A program made the position numbers and the translations under genes. Source: Rhodococcus sp. 105337 (lineage in GTDB: Bacteria > Actinomycetota > Actinomycetes > Mycobacteriales > Mycobacteriaceae). From it: a DNA stretch of 64,000 nucleotides. The stretch lies in the NCBI RefSeq assembly GCF_012844225.1, contig NZ_JABAGQ010000003.1, positions 348,027 through 412,026 of the forward strand. The letters are read 5' to 3'. This document shows, piece by piece, positions 1 to 8,661 of this stretch; position 1 is the stretch's first letter; the number at the start of each line of letters is the position of its first letter. The notes under the pieces are model-generated. The model searched no databases, was not told the origin of the DNA, and worked only from the letters and a program-made list of their open reading frames with translations.

Positions 1-164
1 GGACCGCGACGTTCAAGATCCTCACCCGATCGCTCGCTGCAGAACGATGGCACTGCGCCGATCCGGTCTGGGTCCGCGAGCGCGGCGATGCCGAATTCGT
101 GCCCTTGTCGCCGGACACGACACACCTCCTCGAACCTCTCACAACGACATCGGGACACCGATAA
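1..164 (+). CDS. C-terminal end of an unidentified protein (partial)
   Basis: An open frame enters from the left edge (first full codon at base 3) and ends at TAA 162-164, giving about 53 residues. Third codon positions are strongly G/C, as in the neighbours, so it looks like a genuine gene end. The visible tail contains RWHCADPVWVRERGDAEF and ends in LTTTSGHR. I do not recognise the family. It does not resemble the SDR, ferredoxin or FadE genes that precede mce4 in Mtb, nor an Mce ATPase. It lies 45 bases before yrbEA in the same direction, so it may be the first gene of the mce transcript. Confidence 0.5.
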   Translation, partial: TATFKILTRSLAAERWHCADPVWVRERGDAEFVPLSPDTTHLLEPLTTTSGHR

Positions 165-209
165 CGTCTAGCCGAACGCCAGGAAGACCCGTGGGAGAAG
201 CGAGGATCG

Positions 210-974
210 ATGGGATCGGTGCCCGGTACCGCAGCGCGCGCCCTCGGGAGTTTCTACGCGTTGTCGCTCGACGCATTCGTGAGTGCGTTCCGGGGCCCGT
301 TCCAGTGGCGTGAATTCCTCTCGCAGTTCTGGTTCATCGCGCGGGTGTCCCTCGTCCCGACGGTCCTCATGTCCATCCCGTTCACCGTCCTGGTGGTCTT
401 CACCCTCAATTCGCTGCTGCTGGAGATCGGCGCGGGTGATCTCAGCGGTGCGGGCGCCGGCCTCGGCGCGATCACACAAATCGGTCCCCTGGTGACGGTT
501 CTCGTCGTGGCCGGAGCAGGCGCCACAGCCATCGCAGCGGATCTCGGATCGCGCACCATCCGTGAGGAGATCGCTGCCCTCGAAGTCCTCGGTATCGATC
601 CCGCGGCGCGCCTGGTGCTGCCGCGCGCGCTCGCGTCGACGGCCGTCGCGGTGACGCTCAACGGGGCGGTGTGCGCGATCGGGCTCACCGGCGGATTCTT
701 GTTCTCGGTGACCTTCCAGAACATCGACCCGGGCGCCTACGCCGCGGGCGTCACCTTGCTCGTGGGGCCGGGAGAACTCCTGCTGTCGGAACTCAAGGCG
801 GCCGTCTTCGGGCTGCTCGCAGGTCTCATCGCATGTCACCGCGGCCTGTCCGTCACCGGCGGACCGAAGAGTGTCGGCGAAGCGGTCAACGAGACCGTGG
901 TGTTCGCGTTCGTCGCCCTGTTCCTCGCGAACATGCTGCTCACCTCGATCGGGATCGCGGTGATGGGTCGGTGA
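210..974 (+). CDS. yrbEA: YrbE/MlaE-type Mce transporter permease A
   Basis: Membrane permease of the MlaE/YrbE family, one of two that pair with the Mce substrate-binding proteins and an MceG-type ATPase (not in this window) to import lipids. The 254-residue length is typical. The protein has five or six hydrophobic segments, and the family loop reads EEIAALEVLGIDP at about residues 118-130. The ATG at 210 is preceded by a purine-rich GAAGCGAGG, which favours it over the GTG at 192. Its stop overlaps the next start (GTGA). The steroid-catabolic neighbourhood suggests the Mce4/SupA type, but that assignment is contextual. Confidence 0.9.
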   Translation: MGSVPGTAARALGSFYALSLDAFVSAFRGPFQWREFLSQFWFIARVSLVPTVLMSIPFTVLVVFTLNSLLLEIGAGDLSGAGAGLGAITQIGPLVTVLVVAGAGATAIAADLGSRTIREEIAALEVLGIDPAARLVLPRALASTAVAVTLNGAVCAIGLTGGFLFSVTFQNIDPGAYAAGVTLLVGPGELLLSELKAAVFGLLAGLIACHRGLSVTGGPKSVGEAVNETVVFAFVALFLANMLLTSIGIAVMGR

Positions 975-1831
975 GCGTGCCACGGCCCACCGGCGGGCGG
1001 GTCGCGCACGCTGCGCGCCGGACCGGTCACGGTCTCGACCGCGCGGTCGACACCGTCGGCCGTCAGGTGGTCTTCTCGATCGGTGCACTCGCCTCGACCG
1101 GGCGGGCCGCCCGCCAGTATCCACGCGAAACACTGCGCGTGGTCTCCGAGATCGGGCTCGGGACCGGCATTCTCGCGATGATCGGTGGGAGCGTCGCGAT
1201 CATGGGGTTCCTCACCCTGTTCGCCGGTGCGACGGTCGCGGTGCAGGGGTTCACGTCTCTGGGCAATATCGGGGTCGAAGCGCTCACCGGGTTCCTGTCC
1301 GCCTACGTCAACGTGCGGGTCGTCGCGCCCGTGACCGCCGGAGTGGGCCTGGCCGCGACCATCGGCGCGGGCACCACCGCACAACTCGGCGCGATGCGCA
1401 TCAGTGAAGAGATCGACGCCCTCGAAGTCATGGCCATCCGCTCGGTGCCGTACCTGGTGGGTACCCGCATCCTGGCCGGCCTGATCGCGGTGATTCCGCT
1501 CTACGCGCTGTCCGTGCTCGCCGCGTTTCTGTCGAGCCGTATCGCCACCGTGGTCGTTCTCGGTCAGTCCCCGGGGGTGTACGACCATTATTTCTCCACG
1601 TTCCTGCGCCCGGCCGACGTGGCGTGGTCGTTCTTCCAGGCGGTCGCGATGGCACTCGTCGTCATGACCGTGCACAGCTACTACGGATTCACCGCGAGCG
1701 GTGGTCCTTCCGGTGTGGGTGTCGCAACGGGCCGCGCGGTGCGCATGTCCCTCATCGCCGTCGTGACGATCACCCTGCTCATTTCGCTGGTCCTCTACGG
1801 CAGCGCCCGCCAGCTGCATCTGGCCGGGTGA
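971..1831 (+). CDS. yrbEB: YrbE/MlaE-type Mce transporter permease B
   Basis: Second permease of the Mce importer, 286 residues from the GTG at 971, which overlaps the yrbEA stop by four bases. A basic N-terminal stretch precedes several transmembrane segments, and the cytoplasmic coupling loop is EEIDALEVMAI, a form of the EExDAL signature expected to contact the ATPase. The C-terminal half is strongly hydrophobic, ending in a final membrane helix. It forms the channel pair with YrbEA; the two are always found together before mceA. Mce4-type is inferred only from the sterol genes around it. Confidence 0.9.
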   Translation: MSVPRPTGGRVAHAARRTGHGLDRAVDTVGRQVVFSIGALASTGRAARQYPRETLRVVSEIGLGTGILAMIGGSVAIMGFLTLFAGATVAVQGFTSLGNIGVEALTGFLSAYVNVRVVAPVTAGVGLAATIGAGTTAQLGAMRISEEIDALEVMAIRSVPYLVGTRILAGLIAVIPLYALSVLAAFLSSRIATVVVLGQSPGVYDHYFSTFLRPADVAWSFFQAVAMALVVMTVHSYYGFTASGGPSGVGVATGRAVRMSLIAVVTITLLISLVLYGSARQLHLAG

Positions 1832-3012
1832 GAGCGGTGCGGGCAGGACGGATGCGGAGCACCGGGTTGCACAGACTGGCCACAGCGGGCTTCGTCGTCG
1901 TCGCCGCGGTAGTGCTGGTCGTCGTCGGACTCGACTTCCGGGGAGCGTTCGCTTCGGGGGTGACCGTCACGGTCGACACCGGCCGGGCGGGGCTGATGCT
2001 CGAGCGCGGCGCGATGGTCAAGGCGCACGGTGTACAGGTCGGCACCGTGACCGAAGTCCGGCACACTCCTGCCGGGGCCGAGGTAGTCATTCGCCTCGAC
2101 CCCGCCGACGCGGCGCGCATCCCGTCCACCGCGGAGGCCGAGATCCTGGCGACGACAGTGTTCGGCGCCAAGTACGTCTCCCTCACCGGCACCGGATCGA
2201 CCGGCACTCCCGGGTTGTCCGACGGTGCGGTGTTGCAGGCTTCGAGCGTGACGGTGGAGACGCAGACCGTGTTCGAGTCGCTGTCCGGGATGCTGCAGGC
2301 CGTCGACCCCGCGAAGCTCAACCGGACCCTCGGCGCGTTGGCGGCCGCCCTGCGCGGCCGGGGCGAGACACTCGGCGCGGCTCTGTCGGACACCGATGCC
2401 GTGCTCGCACGACTCGAGCCGCGCATCGAGGTGATTCGACGCGACCTCGCCGCTGCCGAAGCCACCGCCGACATCTACTCGCCGGTGACCGACGAGGTGA
2501 CGGAGTCGCTCGGCAATCTGACGGTGACCGGAGCAACGATCGTCGAGCGCGCCGACGATCTCGACCGGTTGCTGCTCGCCACCATCGGGATGGGCGACGC
2601 AGGGCGGCGCGTCGTGGAACCGAACACCGCGCAGATCATCGACGTGCTCGATCTCCTGCGCCCCACCGCGTCGCTGCTCGAGGAGTACTCCCCTGTTCTG
2701 CCGTGCTTCTTCCAGGGTGCCGACCGTGCCCGGCAACTCGCCGAACCGGCGTCCGGCGGCAACGGATCGTCCATGATGCTCAATTCGACGCTGCTGCTCG
2801 GTGTCGATCCATACGAGTATCCGCGCAACCTTCCGGTGGTCGCCGCGACGGGCGGTCCGCGGTGCGGCGCACTGCCGATCGTCACCCTCGACGAAACACC
2901 TGCGCCTTACGTGGTCGCTCGCACCGGGGCCGATCCGTTCGAGAGACGGAACACCACACCGGTATTCGTACCGGAATCCCTGTTCGAACTGCTGGGCGGA
3001 GGAGCCGGATGA
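1828..3012 (+). CDS. mceA: Mce family protein MceA
   Basis: First of six MCE/MlaD-domain proteins that build the periplasmic lipid conduit. A hydrophobic anchor (TAGFVVVAAVVLVVVGL) is followed by the MCE beta-barrel domain (about residues 45-125, with AMVKAHGVQVGTVTEV) and a long helical region (LNRTLGALAAAL) expected to form the needle. GTG 1828 overlaps the yrbEB stop as the other junctions do and gives 394 residues; GTG 1837 and ATG 1852 are alternative starts that would trim only the cytoplasmic tip. Its stop overlaps mceB (ATGA). Confidence 0.88.
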   Translation: MRAVRAGRMRSTGLHRLATAGFVVVAAVVLVVVGLDFRGAFASGVTVTVDTGRAGLMLERGAMVKAHGVQVGTVTEVRHTPAGAEVVIRLDPADAARIPSTAEAEILATTVFGAKYVSLTGTGSTGTPGLSDGAVLQASSVTVETQTVFESLSGMLQAVDPAKLNRTLGALAAALRGRGETLGAALSDTDAVLARLEPRIEVIRRDLAAAEATADIYSPVTDEVTESLGNLTVTGATIVERADDLDRLLLATIGMGDAGRRVVEPNTAQIIDVLDLLRPTASLLEEYSPVLPCFFQGADRARQLAEPASGGNGSSMMLNSTLLLGVDPYEYPRNLPVVAATGGPRCGALPIVTLDETPAPYVVARTGADPFERRNTTPVFVPESLFELLGGGAG

Positions 3013-4025
3013 CGCGTACCGCGATCGCGGCCGGCATCTACGCCCTCGTCATGACGCTGATCCTCGGCGGGTTGTTCGTCGTCTTCGGTCAGGTGCGCTT
3101 CGGCGACTACACCCGGTATCACGCTGTGTTCGAGGACGTGTCCGGACTCGAGCCGGGTCAGTTCGTCCGGGTGTCCGGCGTGGAAGTGGGGCAGGTGGAG
3201 AAGGTCGAGTTCGCCGACGGAAACCGCATCGACGTCGTCTTCGAGGTCGACTCCGTCTACACGCCGACCCGGGCGACCGTCGCGACGGTCCGTTACCTCA
3301 ACCTCGTCGGCGACCGTTATCTCGAATTGTCCGATGGTCCGGGAGAACTCGTCCCGATGAGTGCCGGCGAGACGATCGGTCCCGAACGGACCCGCCCGGC
3401 ACTGGACCTGGACGTGCTCGTCGGCAGTTTCACACCGCTGTTCCGCGCGCTCGACCCGGACCAGGTCAACCGGCTGTCCGCAGATCTCATCTCCGTACTG
3501 CACGGCCAGGGCGGAACGGTGGAGTCGGTGCTTGCCCATGCCGCGTCCCTGACGTCGGCCATCGCCGACCGGGATCTCCTGGTCGGGCAGGTGATCACGA
3601 ACCTGAACGCGGTGCTGGCCACTCTCGCTGCGCACCGTGACACGTTCGACGCCGCACTCGTGCGCGCGCAGGAACTGCTGTCGGGACTTGCGCAGGATTC
3701 GGTGATGCTGGGCGAGTCGGTCACCCGTCTCGATGCGGCGAGCGGATCCGTCGCGGACCTCCTCGGCCGGACGCGCTCCCCGCTTGCCGGTACGCTCCGC
3801 GAAACCGAACTCGTAGCGGCACAACTGGAGTCCCGCAGCGACACCATCGACAGCCTGGCGACACGCCTGCCCGATGCGTACGCCGCGCTCACCAGACTCG
3901 GCGCCTACGGCGGGTTCTTCAACTACTACCTGTGCGGAATGCTCATCAAGGTCAGCGACCCTTCCGGCAACACCGTCACCTCGCCCCTGTTCGGTCAGAC
4001 GACGGGCAGGTGCGCTCCGGCATGA
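3009..4025 (+). CDS. mceB: Mce family protein MceB
   Basis: MCE-domain protein of 338 residues starting at an ATG that overlaps the mceA stop. The N-terminal anchor (AAGIYALVMTLILGGLFVV) is followed by the MCE domain with ASGVEVGQVEKVEF-type sequence at about residues 50-70, then amphipathic helices. The C-terminus holds FFNYYLCGMLIKV and a second cysteine near the end (GRCAP), typical of the MceB group. It is presumably an outer-envelope component of the same importer and cannot function apart from the operon partners. Confidence 0.87.
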   Translation: MTRTAIAAGIYALVMTLILGGLFVVFGQVRFGDYTRYHAVFEDVSGLEPGQFVRVSGVEVGQVEKVEFADGNRIDVVFEVDSVYTPTRATVATVRYLNLVGDRYLELSDGPGELVPMSAGETIGPERTRPALDLDVLVGSFTPLFRALDPDQVNRLSADLISVLHGQGGTVESVLAHAASLTSAIADRDLLVGQVITNLNAVLATLAAHRDTFDAALVRAQELLSGLAQDSVMLGESVTRLDAASGSVADLLGRTRSPLAGTLRETELVAAQLESRSDTIDSLATRLPDAYAALTRLGAYGGFFNYYLCGMLIKVSDPSGNTVTSPLFGQTTGRCAPA

Positions 4026-5041
4026 CACAGTTCCGCGACATGAATCCCACCCGCGTGGGTGTGATCGGCACGGTCGTGCTGATCGTTCTCGTGCTGTGCG
4101 CCCTGAACATCCGGTCACTGCCGCTGTTCGACTCCGGGTCCACCTATCGCGCGCGTTTCGTCGACGCCGGCGGTCTGAACCCCGGGGACGCCGTGCAGGT
4201 GTCGGGCAAGGACGCCGGCCGTGTGCTCGACATCGTCATCGACCACGACGCCGTCGCCGTCACATTCACCGTCGACCAGCGGGTCACACTCGGCACCGAC
4301 ACGACCGTCGACATCGCGACCGCCACCGCACTGGGTGCACGGCACCTGCGCGTACGTCCGGCAGGTCCGGGGAGACTCGAACCGGGCAGCACGATGGACC
4401 TCGACCGGACCACCGCCCCGTACCAGCTGACGGACGCCCTCGGTGATCTCGCCGATACCGCAGCCGAACTCGACGCCGAACAGCTCCGTACCTCGATGCG
4501 CGTGCTGTCCGACACCCTGCGCGAGACACCCGACGACGTCGGTGCCGCCGTGGACGGGGTGATGCGCCTGTCCGAGACGGTGGCGAGCCGCGACGCCTCG
4601 TTGCGCGAACTGCTCACGCACGCGGAGCAGGTCACCGCGGTGCTCGCCGAGCGCAGCGACGCTATCGACTCGCTCATCGTCGACGCCGACCTCGTGCTCG
4701 GCGAACTCGACCGCCGTCGCGCAGCACTCGACACGTTGTTCGCCAACGTCGACGCGTTGTCCGTGGAGATCTCGAACCTGGTCGCAGACAACGAGGCCCA
4801 GCTGACGCCCACGCTGACCACGGTCAACGCGGTTCTTGCCGTCCTCGAACGCAACCGCGACAACATCGCGCTCGCCATCGAAAGGCTCGGTCCGTACGCG
4901 ACCGAACTCGGCGAGGCGGTCGCGTCGGGCCCGTTCTTCAACTCCTACATCCAGAATCTGCTGCCGATGCAGATCATCGAACCGGCCCTCACGCGGGCGC
5001 TCGACGATGCCGGTATCACCGTTCCGGGAGGTACTCCGTGA
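4022..5041 (+). CDS. mceC: Mce family protein MceC
   Basis: MCE-domain protein of 339 residues, ATG overlapping the mceB stop. It has a membrane anchor (GVIGTVVLIVLVLCALNI), an MCE domain with VQVSGKDAGRVLDIVID at about residues 59-75, and a long helical segment rich in Leu, Ala, Asp and Glu. The C-terminal motif GPFFNSYIQNLLP matches the family. It is shorter than proline-rich-tailed MceC proteins of pathogenic mycobacteria and shows no such tail. Same transport role as its neighbours. Confidence 0.87.
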   Translation: MTQFRDMNPTRVGVIGTVVLIVLVLCALNIRSLPLFDSGSTYRARFVDAGGLNPGDAVQVSGKDAGRVLDIVIDHDAVAVTFTVDQRVTLGTDTTVDIATATALGARHLRVRPAGPGRLEPGSTMDLDRTTAPYQLTDALGDLADTAAELDAEQLRTSMRVLSDTLRETPDDVGAAVDGVMRLSETVASRDASLRELLTHAEQVTAVLAERSDAIDSLIVDADLVLGELDRRRAALDTLFANVDALSVEISNLVADNEAQLTPTLTTVNAVLAVLERNRDNIALAIERLGPYATELGEAVASGPFFNSYIQNLLPMQIIEPALTRALDDAGITVPGGTP

Positions 5042-6249
5042 AGCGGAGCACAGGGTTCCTGACGTGGGTGGTGCCGCTGCTCGTCCTGGCGGTGATCGCC
5101 GTCGTGTCGTTCACCGTCGTGCCGTGGCGTGCGACCGACGAGTATTCCGCGGAGTTCACGACTGCACGTGGCCTGTACGTCGGCGACGATGTGCGCATCA
5201 TGGGGGTCGAGGTCGGACGGATCACCGGCATCGAACCGCGCGGCGACCGGGTGCTGGTGACATTCACCGTCGACGCAGCCCATCGCATCCCGGCCGCCGC
5301 GGAGGCCGCGCTCATGGCGCCGACACTGGTCTCGGCCCGCTTCCTCCAGATCACTCCGCCCTACACCGGCGGCCCCGAACTCGCTCCCGGCTCGAGCATT
5401 CCGCTCGACCGCACAGCGGTACCCGTCGAATGGGACGAGATCACCGCCCAACTGGCTCGCCTGACCACCGAACTCGGTCCGGCCGACGACGATGCGCGGG
5501 GGCCACTCGGTGAGGTGCTCGACGTCGCCGCCGACAATGCCGAGGGGCACGGCCCCGCGATCCGCGATTCTCTGCGGGAACTGTCGGCCGCGATGCGCAC
5601 CGTCTCGGACGGCCGTAGCGACCTCTTCGGCACGCTGGGCAACCTGCAGGTGTTCGTCGACGCGCTGTCGGCGAGCGGCGACCAGATCGTGTCCTTCCAC
5701 GACCGGCTTTCTGCGGTGACGGATGTCCTGGACGCGAACCGCGACGAGATGGGCGCTGCGCTGGCCGGACTCGACACCGTGCTCGTCGATGTCGAACGGT
5801 TCGTCCGCACCAATCGCGAGGAGATCGACACGACCGTGGATCGCACCGCTGTGCTCGCCGAGACGCTCGCGGCACAGCGTGACGGCATCGCCCAGGTGCT
5901 CCATGTCGCGCCGACCGCATTGTCGAACCTGCAGAACATCTACCAGCCGGCCCACAACACCGTCGTGTCGGCGCTCGCGCTGACCAACTTTGCGAACCCG
6001 GCCCAGTTCATCTGCTCGGCACTGGCCGCTGCGGAACAGGTGGACGCCCACACCGGTTCCGAACTGTGCGTGCAATACCTGGGCCCGATCCTTCCGCTGC
6101 TCGCGACGGAGTATCCGCCGGCGCGCATCAATCCCACCCGGGGTGTGGGCGCGCTGCCCGACCAACTCGTCTACACCGAGCCGGATCTCGCACCGGGCGC
6201 CCCGGCACCCACCGACCTGACCGAACTCTTCTCGCCGGGGTCGCCGTGA
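5038..6249 (+). CDS. mceD: Mce family protein MceD
   Basis: MCE-domain protein of 403 residues starting at GTG 5038, overlapping the mceC stop. It has an N-terminal anchor (WVVPLLVLAVIAVVSFTV) and an MCE domain with YVGDDVRIMGVEVGRITGI around residues 56-74. Extended helices follow, then a C-terminal part with the family-typical LSNLQNIYQPAHNTVVSALAL-like region and two cysteines (FICSAL, ELCVQYLG). No proline-rich tail is visible. Part of the single importer operon. Confidence 0.87.
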   Translation: MKRSTGFLTWVVPLLVLAVIAVVSFTVVPWRATDEYSAEFTTARGLYVGDDVRIMGVEVGRITGIEPRGDRVLVTFTVDAAHRIPAAAEAALMAPTLVSARFLQITPPYTGGPELAPGSSIPLDRTAVPVEWDEITAQLARLTTELGPADDDARGPLGEVLDVAADNAEGHGPAIRDSLRELSAAMRTVSDGRSDLFGTLGNLQVFVDALSASGDQIVSFHDRLSAVTDVLDANRDEMGAALAGLDTVLVDVERFVRTNREEIDTTVDRTAVLAETLAAQRDGIAQVLHVAPTALSNLQNIYQPAHNTVVSALALTNFANPAQFICSALAAAEQVDAHTGSELCVQYLGPILPLLATEYPPARINPTRGVGALPDQLVYTEPDLAPGAPAPTDLTELFSPGSP

Positions 6250-7340
6250 GTACGCGCCCGGCGGTAGCGGCAGGCATGCTCGCGTGTGTTCTCGTGGTGA
6301 CCGGATGCGACTGGCAAGGACTCAACTCGCTCGACCTGCCCGGCACGCGCGGGCACGGGGCGGACGCCTTCGAAGTCACCCTCGAGATGCCGGATGTGAC
6401 GACACTGGAACGTAATTCGCGCGTACGCGTGGGTGACGTGACGGTCGGTCGCGTGTCGGGGCTTCGGTTGAGCAACGGGCATGCCGAGGTGACGGTGATG
6501 CTGGACGGCTCCACCGTGCTGCCCGCCAACGCGAGTGCCGCAATCGGTCAGACGAGCCTGCTCGGCTCCGCACACGTCGAACTGTCACCGCCGGTGGGCG
6601 AACCCGCACGCGGCCGTCTCGTGGACGGCGACGTCATCCCTCTGGAACGGTCGAGTGCTTTTCCCACCACCGAACAGACGCTCTCGTCGCTCTCCCTGGT
6701 CCTCAGCGGCGGCGGGCTCGCGCAGGCTCAGGAGATCTCCCTCGAGCTCAACCGCGCGCTGGACGGACGACAGGAATCGACGCGTGCGGTGCTCGTCCGG
6801 CTCGACGCCGTACTGAGTGGACTCGATGCCCAGCGGAACGGGATCGTGAGCGCGATGGAGTCCATCGACGCACTTGCCGCGGAGGTTGCCGTGCACAACG
6901 ACCGGATCGCCGCGGCCGCGGATCAACTCGCGCCTGCGCTCGAGGTGCTGGCGGCTCAGCGCGCGGAACTGACCCGTGCCGCCGATTCCCTCGGGCAGTT
7001 CGGGCGGGTCGCCACCGAGGTCGTCGAGGCGAGCGGCGACGACGTGGTGGCGAATCTGCGAGATCTCGAGCCCATCCTGTCGTCACTGGCAGCCTCCGGC
7101 GACTCGCTGACCGAATCGCTGCGGTACCTGCTGACCTTCCCGTTCCCGATCGACACGTACCGCAACGCGGTTCGGGGCGACTATGCGAACGGCACCGTCA
7201 TTCTCGATCTGACCCTGCCGACGCTCGAGAACGCGTTGCTGCTCGGCACTCCGTTCGAGGGTGCGCTCACCGGCGGTGCCGCTCCCCTCCCCGACCTGGT
7301 GTCGTTGCTCGTTCCCCCGTCAGGGGAGGCCCCGCGATGA
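6246..7340 (+). CDS. mceE: Mce family lipoprotein MceE (LprN type)
   Basis: The lipoprotein subunit of the Mce set, 364 residues from GTG 6246, which overlaps the mceD stop. The N-terminus is a short signal peptide ending in a lipobox, LVVTGC, with Cys at about residue 21 as the lipidation site. The MCE domain follows (RVRVGDVTVGRVSGLRLS), then a helical region. Choosing the GTG start keeps the signal peptide, which a later start would remove. Position five of six and the lipobox are diagnostic of MceE. Confidence 0.9.
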   Translation: MSTRPAVAAGMLACVLVVTGCDWQGLNSLDLPGTRGHGADAFEVTLEMPDVTTLERNSRVRVGDVTVGRVSGLRLSNGHAEVTVMLDGSTVLPANASAAIGQTSLLGSAHVELSPPVGEPARGRLVDGDVIPLERSSAFPTTEQTLSSLSLVLSGGGLAQAQEISLELNRALDGRQESTRAVLVRLDAVLSGLDAQRNGIVSAMESIDALAAEVAVHNDRIAAAADQLAPALEVLAAQRAELTRAADSLGQFGRVATEVVEASGDDVVANLRDLEPILSSLAASGDSLTESLRYLLTFPFPIDTYRNAVRGDYANGTVILDLTLPTLENALLLGTPFEGALTGGAAPLPDLVSLLVPPSGEAPR

Positions 7341-8548
7341 GTCCTACCGCGGCGTTGCGAACCCGCCTGCTCGCGTTCTTCGCGATCGGACTCGCTGCCG
7401 TCCTCGTCGTCGCGCTGTGGGTCGTGGAGGTGCCTCGCCTGGTCGGCATCGGCCGCTACGACGTCCGGCTGGAACTCACCGACGGAGCCGGTCTGTACCC
7501 GTCGGCCAACGTGACCTACCGCGGAGTCGAGATCGGGCGCGTGACCGCTGTGACGATGACGATCGGCGGTGCGGAAGCCGTGCTGTCCCTCGATTCGGGC
7601 GTACCCGTCCCCGCGGACGCCGCGGTTCAGGTCCGGAGCATGTCGGCCATCGGCGAGCAGTACGTCGAGTTCCTGCCTGCCGGCGCCGACGCGCCGTACC
7701 TGGGCGACGGTGACGTCGTCGGGTCCGACCGTGTGTCGGTGCCCGAGCCCATCGGACGGGCACTCGATCAACTCGACAGCACCTTGCAGTCGGTCGGGAC
7801 CGACCGTCTGTCCGTGCTGCTCGACGAAACCCACTCCGCTGTCGCCGATTCGGACGACGCGTTGCGGACGCTCATCGAGTCTGCGGCGGCAGTGAGCGGT
7901 GAGGCAGCCGCGAGCATCGACAGCACGGCGACCCTGCTGGATCAGGTCGGGCCGCTGCTCGAGACACAGGTGGCATCCTCGGACGCCATCACCCGATGGG
8001 CATCGTCACTCGCCGGCACGACCGGGCAACTCCGTGACTCCGACACCGATATCCGCACCCTGCTCGGGGTCGGCGCGCCTGCCGCCGCGCAGGTGCAGGC
8101 ATTGTTCGAGGACGCCGAACCCACCCTGCCCCTGCTCCTGGCGAACCTCATCACGGTCGAGCAGGTCGCGGCGGTGTATCAACCGTCGCTCGAGCAGATA
8201 CTCGTGCTCTTCCCCTCGATCATGGCGTCGACACAGTCCGCCGGCCTGCCCAACGTCGACAACCCGGCGCAGAACACGTATTTCGTCAATTCGTACAACG
8301 ATCCGCCGCCGTGTATCAGCGGGTTCCTGCCACCGGAGCAACGCCGGTCGCCCACCGAACTCGACGTTCCGGAAACCCCGCCGGATCTGTACTGCACGTT
8401 GCCGGCCGATTCGCCGGTCGCGGTGCGCGGGGCACGGAACATGCCGTGCATCGAGTACCCGGGACGACGGGCACCGACCGTGCAATTGTGTCGCGACGGT
8501 GGATACCCGGCCACCGGGCTGGAAGATCTGCTGACGCCGACGGGCTGA
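7337..8548 (+). CDS. mceF: Mce family protein MceF
   Basis: Last gene of the Mce operon, 403 residues, ATG overlapping the mceE stop. It has a membrane anchor (LLAFFAIGLAAVLVVALWVVE), an MCE domain with VTYRGVEIGRVTAV at about residues 57-70, and a helical body. The cysteine-containing C-terminus (PPPCISGFLPPEQ, MPCIEYPGRRAPTVQLC) is characteristic of MceF. It lacks the long extra tail of Mtb Mce4F. A stem-loop follows, so the operon probably ends here. Confidence 0.88.
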   Translation: MSPTAALRTRLLAFFAIGLAAVLVVALWVVEVPRLVGIGRYDVRLELTDGAGLYPSANVTYRGVEIGRVTAVTMTIGGAEAVLSLDSGVPVPADAAVQVRSMSAIGEQYVEFLPAGADAPYLGDGDVVGSDRVSVPEPIGRALDQLDSTLQSVGTDRLSVLLDETHSAVADSDDALRTLIESAAAVSGEAAASIDSTATLLDQVGPLLETQVASSDAITRWASSLAGTTGQLRDSDTDIRTLLGVGAPAAAQVQALFEDAEPTLPLLLANLITVEQVAAVYQPSLEQILVLFPSIMASTQSAGLPNVDNPAQNTYFVNSYNDPPPCISGFLPPEQRRSPTELDVPETPPDLYCTLPADSPVAVRGARNMPCIEYPGRRAPTVQLCRDGGYPATGLEDLLTPTG

Positions 8549-8618
8549 GCAGGAGCCGGGAGCGGCACTGCGCAAGAGCGCGGGCAGAACACGACCGCGC
8601 GCAGCCGGCGAACGAACG

Positions 8619-8648
8619 GTGGCCGCCGCGCCGGAGCGCAGCGGCCAC
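8619..8648. terminator. Stem-loop between convergent mceF and flavin oxidoreductase
   Basis: Inverted repeat GTGGCCGC / GCGGCCAC with a 14-base loop, between two convergent gene ends. There is no U-tract, as is common in high-GC actinobacteria. It could act in both directions. Confidence 0.5.
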
Positions 8649-8661
8649 GTGATCGTCCCGG

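Noticed and set aside
47..313. An 88-codon plus-strand frame at the left end
   Set aside because: It overlaps the yrbEA start in another frame; frame 3 has better codon use and a natural stop before yrbEA.
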